Part shown: in pieces, positions 60,701 to 64,000 of the stretch
Layout: every line of letters starts with the position of its first letter
How positions within the stretch are numbered: position 1 is the stretch's first letter
Assembly: GCA_963800275.1 (NCBI GenBank)
Contig: CAWDAI010000004.1
Span: 17,511-81,510, forward strand
DNA: 64,000 nt
Direction: 5' to 3'
From: JAFMJV01 sp963800275
Lineage (GTDB): Bacteria > Chloroflexota > Limnocylindria > Limnocylindrales > CSP1-4
Translations under genes and position numbers: made by a program
Notes under the pieces: model-generated
What the model saw: the letters and a program-made list of their open reading frames with translations, nothing else
What the model was told of the DNA's origin: nothing
Databases searched by the model: none

Positions 60701-61682
60701 TCATCACCCGCAACAAGGAATCGATGGCGGTGGTCACGCTCGAGGACTTGCAGGGCCCGGTGGACGTGGTCATCTTCCCGCGCACGTACGCTGATGCCGG
60801 GGTCGCCGCCAAGCTCACCGAGGACACCGTGCTGCTGGTGGCCGGTCGCGTCGACCACAAGGGCGACGAGACGGTCGTGCTCGCCGACTCGGTGTGGACC
60901 TGGGAGGAGGCCACCGCCAAGGGCCGCGACGTCTTCTCGCAGGAGGTCGCGGCCGGCAACCGTGGGCGCCGTGGTGGCCGCCGCCGGAATGGCAACGGGA
61001 GTAGCCACGGGAATGGCCACGCCGCTGCCAACGGCCTGGGCAGAGGTGCCGAACAGCACCCGCCCGCCAGTCCCTCCCATCGACGGCGGTTCACCGCCCG
61101 GCGCGCCGACCACGCCCCTGCCGCGCGAGACGCTGGTGGTCCCGCGCGTGTCGCCGTTGCGTGGCAGCCAGCCCGACGGCACCATCACGGTCACCATCGG
61201 CGGATCACCGGCCGGACGCAGCATGGGCCCCCGGGGACCGTCGGGCGATGCGGCCGACGCCCTGCCGCCGCTGGACCTCCCGCCACAGGAGGTGACCGAG
61301 CCGCTGTCCGGCCCCAGCCAGCCGCCCGCCTTCGACGAACTCGGGCCGGAGGGATCCGACGAGCCGCCCCTGCCCGAGGAGGTTGTCTGCGGCCGTGGCC
61401 TCGGCCGCCCAGGCGCGGACGGTCCCGGTCGAGGCCAGCTCGGACCAGGTGCTGCACATCCGGTTCGCCCCGGCCCCGGACGAGCGCCTCGTGGCCGTCT
61501 TCGGAGAGCTCAAGGGCGTGATCAGGGCCCGGCCCGGGACGACGCCCATCGTGCTCCACATCCCCGCCGGCGTCGGTCGCACCCAGGAGATGCGGCTGGG
61601 CACGGGTATCGCCTATGACACCGAGCTGCTCGCCGAGGTCACCCGCCGCTTCGGCGCTCTGCTGGAGCTGCGCCTGGTCTGA
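57727..61682 (+). CDS. dnaE: DNA polymerase III alpha subunit DnaE
   Basis: The replicative polymerase, with PHP domain (FVHLHLHSEFSLLDGLGRV; LAITDHGSLYGAMAFY) and palm carboxylates in MPDIDVDFEDARRDEVI. Other family motifs are GSAPGSIVTYTLGITPVDP, YQEDIMAAAIALGGFTGPEA and RYGFNKAHATCYGLIAYQ, followed by an OB fold (VVVGGMAVGIRRVITR). Gly/Asn-rich linker (RRNGNGSSHGNGHA), then two indels (about 61,020-61,060 and 61,385) separate it from a Pro-rich linker and a final domain (LHIRFAPAPDERLVAVFGEL) ending FGALLELRLV at 61682. The frame is otherwise clean. The GTG start is set by the TACCAT box. About 1,315 residues, long for DnaE because of the C-terminal extension. Confidence 0.95.
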
Positions 61683-61724
61683 ACCGGCACCCGCCCACCG
61701 CCGCCGGCACGGGCTGCCGCCGCA

Positions 61725-62424
61725 TCAGTCGAGGATGAACCAGGCGACGCGTGTGGGCTCCGCCACGGCCTGGTTGAGGCGGACGACGATGAGCCCTTCG
61801 GCGGGATCGAGGACGGACGCCGCCTCGACGTAGACGCCGGGGACGTGGTCCTGCAGCGTGGCCAGCACGAGCGATTTCTCGGTGACGCCGCCGCCGACCT
61901 TGGTCACGAACTCCGATCCTCCGGACGTCTGGCTGGAGCCGGAGCGACCGGCGAAGTGGAGGCGTCCCTCGGTGCGCAGGGCCAGCGCCCTTGCGGTCCG
62001 GCGATTGGGCCACGACCGCGGTGCCACCGCGGGCCGCGGTGAACTGGCCGGCGATGCCATCGGGAGAGGCGCTCACGCCCTGGACCCCGACCGTCTTGCC
62101 CTTCTTGGCCGAGGCCACACCGATCACGCCCTTGCCCTTGTTGGAGGTGGCCTCCCCGCGTAGCCCGGAGACCTTGCCGCCACCGGAGTTGCTGGCGGCG
62201 AACGCCACGCCCTTGCGGCCGGTGATCTTGGTGGCCTGCCTGGCCTCCGTCTTGCGCCCGGCTCGAATGGCATCGCCATCGCGGGCGGCGACGGGCGTGG
62301 AAAGGCCCACGGCACCGAGGATGCCGGCGATGACCGCAAGGCCACCGGCGGTCAGCAGCTGCCGGCGGGTCCGCGGCTCATCGGCCGCGGTGGTGACGGG
62401 CTCTGGCGGCGTGGACGGGTTCAC
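61725..62424 (-). CDS. Tat-exported protein of unknown function
   Basis: The start is GTG at 62424, fixed by AGGAGGAA just upstream; longer readings lack this site. A twin-arginine signal follows (EPRTRRQLLTAGGLAVIAGI, then GLSTPVAA). The mature part is Gly/Ala/Lys-rich with loose repeats (GLRGEATSNKGKGVIGVASA; GVQGVSASPDGIAG) reminiscent of phage-tail or bacterial secreted repeat proteins. An indel near 62,003 moves the frame to ALALRTEGRLHFAGRSGSS and the end VAEPTRVAWFILD at 61725. No enzyme motif is seen. Converges on dnaE. Confidence 0.75.
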
Positions 62425-62570
62425 GCGGTTCCTCCTGTTCTCGGGCGGAGTGGCCCGACGACGACGACGTTCGGTGAGGGCGATCGTATCGCAACCGCGC
62501 ATGGATCGACGCCGCGGGCCTCGTGCGGGCAGCGCGGCGTCGGATGTGTGGCGAGAGCGGCCGGCTGGGC

Positions 62571-63398
62571 CTACTCGGCGGGCAGATACTTGACCTGCAG
62601 GGCCCCGCCGTCATCGCGCAGCTCGAGTGCGCCCGAGGCATCGACCGACCAGCTGCTCGCGGCGCCGAGAGCAGCGTAGTACTGCTGGGACAGATCGCCG
62701 AGGGCGGGGTCCGGGCAGGCCATCATGGTGCTGGCGATGTCGGGACCGATGGTGATGGACTCGCCATCGACCTCGTAGACCGTGGTGTACTGGTTGCAGC
62801 CGTCGATGCCGGAGAGCACGCCGTCAGCGCCGAACTCGGCCGTGACCGTGGGTGTGAGCGCGTCGCTCACCACGGCCTCCTTGCCGTTGTTGATGCCCTG
62901 CGCGACCCACGACCCCACGACCGAGGCCTCGGGTGCGAGATCGAACTCGAGCAGGAAGTCGCCGTTCGCGTCCAGGAGGGCCATCTGGATCCCGCCCGAC
63001 TGGTAGGCAGCGACCGTACCGAGGTTGGAGAAGTAGGTCGATTCGACGTCCGAATTGCCCTCGCAGTACATCTGCGTCGAGCCGATCGAGCCGAAGCTGA
63101 GGTCGAAGCCGTCAAGGGTGTAATCGGCGAAGTAGCGGTTGCAGCCACCGCTGCCACCGGCGGCACCAGCCTGCATGTACAACGAGACGGTGACGCCATC
63201 GGGCACTGGCTGCATCTCACCATCGACGACCTGGCTCGTCAGCAGCCACTCCATGCCTTCGATGCTGTAGACGCCGACGAGCGGCGTGTCAGAGGGTTCG
63301 GGAGCGGCTGACGCGTCCTGGGCGGTGGCACCGACTGCGAGAGCGGCAGTCAGGGCCAGCGCCCCGAGCGACGCGAGCGAGAGGCCGGACTTGCGCAT
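62571..63398 (-). CDS. secreted protein with two META/HslJ domains
   Basis: 275 residues. The ATG at 63398 follows AAAGGAGACC. The signal peptide is MRKSGLSLASLGALALTAAL through AVGATAQ. The first META-like domain has GGCNRYFADYTLDGFDLSFG and MYCEGNSDVESTYF; the second has GIDGCNQYTTVYEVDGESIT and MMACPDPALGDLSQQYY. Such domains occur in HslJ-like and protease-inhibitor-like envelope proteins; the exact role is unknown. It stands alone, between the Tat-protein gene and the P-type ATPase gene, on the same strand. Confidence 0.85.
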   Translation of the reverse strand: MRKSGLSLASLGALALTAALAVGATAQDASAAPEPSDTPLVGVYSIEGMEWLLTSQVVDGEMQPVPDGVTVSLYMQAGAAGGSGGCNRYFADYTLDGFDLSFGSIGSTQMYCEGNSDVESTYFSNLGTVAAYQSGGIQMALLDANGDFLLEFDLAPEASVVGSWVAQGINNGKEAVVSDALTPTVTAEFGADGVLSGIDGCNQYTTVYEVDGESITIGPDIASTMMACPDPALGDLSQQYYAALGAASSWSVDASGALELRDDGGALQVKYLPAE

Positions 63399-63502
63399 GA
63401 GGTCTCCTTTCAGCAGCCTGGTCACCGCATGGCAGCGGGGAACCGAGGTTCTGCCAACTCTAGCCATTCGGACGTCGGAGGACAGGGAACTCACTGAAAC
63501 CC

Positions 63503-64000
63503 CTACGACTCGACCGCGTCGGAGCCCAGGAACCGTTCGAAGAAGCGGAAGCGCCACGAGACCCAGGTCAGGACCGCCCAGACCAGGACGCCGACGAGGA
63601 CGATGGCCAGGTCGCGCCAGGAGATGGGGTAGAGGTTGAAGAAGTCGCGGAGCGGCGGCACCACCAGGACCACGCCGAGGGCCACCGTCAGCGTAAGCGC
63701 GAGCCTCGTCGGCCGCCGGTCGGGTGAGAGGGGCTCGATGACCGCCAGGAGCCTGGTCGGCGGCTCCACGAAGACGAGCACGCACATGCCCACCAGGATG
63801 AGGAACACGGTGACGGCGGTCTTGGCCGCCTCGCTCACCGCCCGCGAGGAGGCGTGCCCGGCGTTGAGGTCGGCGTTGCCGGCGAAGAACACCACCGTCA
63901 CCATCAGCAGCCCCACGACCGAGGCCCAGCTGGCCGCGGGCAGCACGAACTTGCCCAGGGTGCGCAACAGCGACTCGCGCGGGTAGGGTCCTGGGCGGGC
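63503..64000 (-). CDS. C-terminal membrane part of a P-type ATPase, cut by the window edge
   Basis: The frame is open to the right edge and ends at 63503. It has about four helices (WASVVGLLMVTVVFFAG; AVTVFLILVGMCVLVFVEPP; LALTLTVALGVVLVVPPL; DLAIVLVGVLVWAVLTWVSW). PPLRDFFNLYPISWRDL matches the last transmembrane hairpin of HAD-IC cation/metal-transporting P-type ATPases. The catalytic DKTG domain would lie outside the window, so ion specificity cannot be told. Confidence 0.6.
   Translation of the reverse strand, partial: ARPGPYPRESLLRTLGKFVLPAASWASVVGLLMVTVVFFAGNADLNAGHASSRAVSEAAKTAVTVFLILVGMCVLVFVEPPTRLLAVIEPLSPDRRPTRLALTLTVALGVVLVVPPLRDFFNLYPISWRDLAIVLVGVLVWAVLTWVSWRFRFFERFLGSDAVES

Noticed and set aside
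57415..61224. An open minus-strand frame of about 1,270 codons opposite dnaE
   Set aside because: Antisense of a clear dnaE in G+C-rich DNA, where stop codons are rare; no recognisable motifs.

Overview
The window is a G+C-rich bacterial chromosome segment. No phage, plasmid, insertion sequence, CRISPR array, rRNA or tRNA was recognised. The content points to a single-membrane (monoderm-like) bacterium: a sortase-family protein, a surface protein with an LPxT-like C-terminal anchor, GatCAB, a CIRCE-controlled groESL operon, cyclase/AAA proteins with zinc ribbons, and no outer-membrane genes. I infer phylum Chloroflexota, perhaps a Limnocylindria/Ellin6529-like lineage. This rests on gene content only, and an actinobacterial relative is not excluded.

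Layout. 1-3.5 kb: two tandem paralogues of a secreted, multi-domain beta-helix protein (the first cut by the left edge), each preceded by a cyclic-di-GMP-I (GEMM) riboswitch on the minus strand. 3.8-5.9 kb: a Wzz/BY-kinase-like polysaccharide co-polymerase. 6-11.5 kb: an acyl-ACP thioesterase and two overlapping class III cyclase genes. 11.5-13.7 kb: groES-groEL. 13.8-25.2 kb: an exported protein, thymidine kinase, a NeuD-like acyltransferase, PcrA helicase, an ABC-2 exporter and a membrane phosphatase/sulfatase-fold protein. 25.2-33.6 kb: ligA, gatC-gatA, a membrane PH-domain protein, and an aminotransferase followed by gatB. 33.5-40.0 kb: a minus-strand nucleoside-type (BMP family) ABC import operon. 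40.2-42 kb: an M14 carboxypeptidase. 42.2-50.6 kb: a giant repetitive surface protein and a convergent sortase-like gene. 50.8-52.6 kb: an HD-GYP response regulator and a PlsC-like acyltransferase. 52.6-56.4 kb: an S8 protease joined to a GH25 lysozyme. 56.5-64 kb: an XRE regulator with operator-like repeats, dnaE, a Tat-exported protein, a META-domain protein and the C-terminus of a P-type ATPase.

Two themes tie the genes together. One is an extracellular and cell-surface programme: beta-helix proteins, surface protein, protease/lysozyme, carboxypeptidase and exopolysaccharide co-polymerase. Cyclic di-GMP probably controls part of it, because the window has both the sensing riboswitches and an HD-GYP phosphodiesterase. 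The other is a start-signal style in which many housekeeping genes have a TANNNT -10 box only 6-9 bases before the start codon, implying leaderless mRNAs, while groES, groEL, the transporter and several exported-protein genes have Shine-Dalgarno sites.

Caution: many reading frames, including essential ones (ligA, dnaE, pcrA), are interrupted by single-base indels. In essential genes these are most likely assembly or sequencing errors. Where two frames clearly belong to one protein I annotate one gene and say so. In the secreted beta-helix gene, the first cyclase gene and the repeat-rich part of the surface protein the indels are so dense that real decay cannot be excluded.
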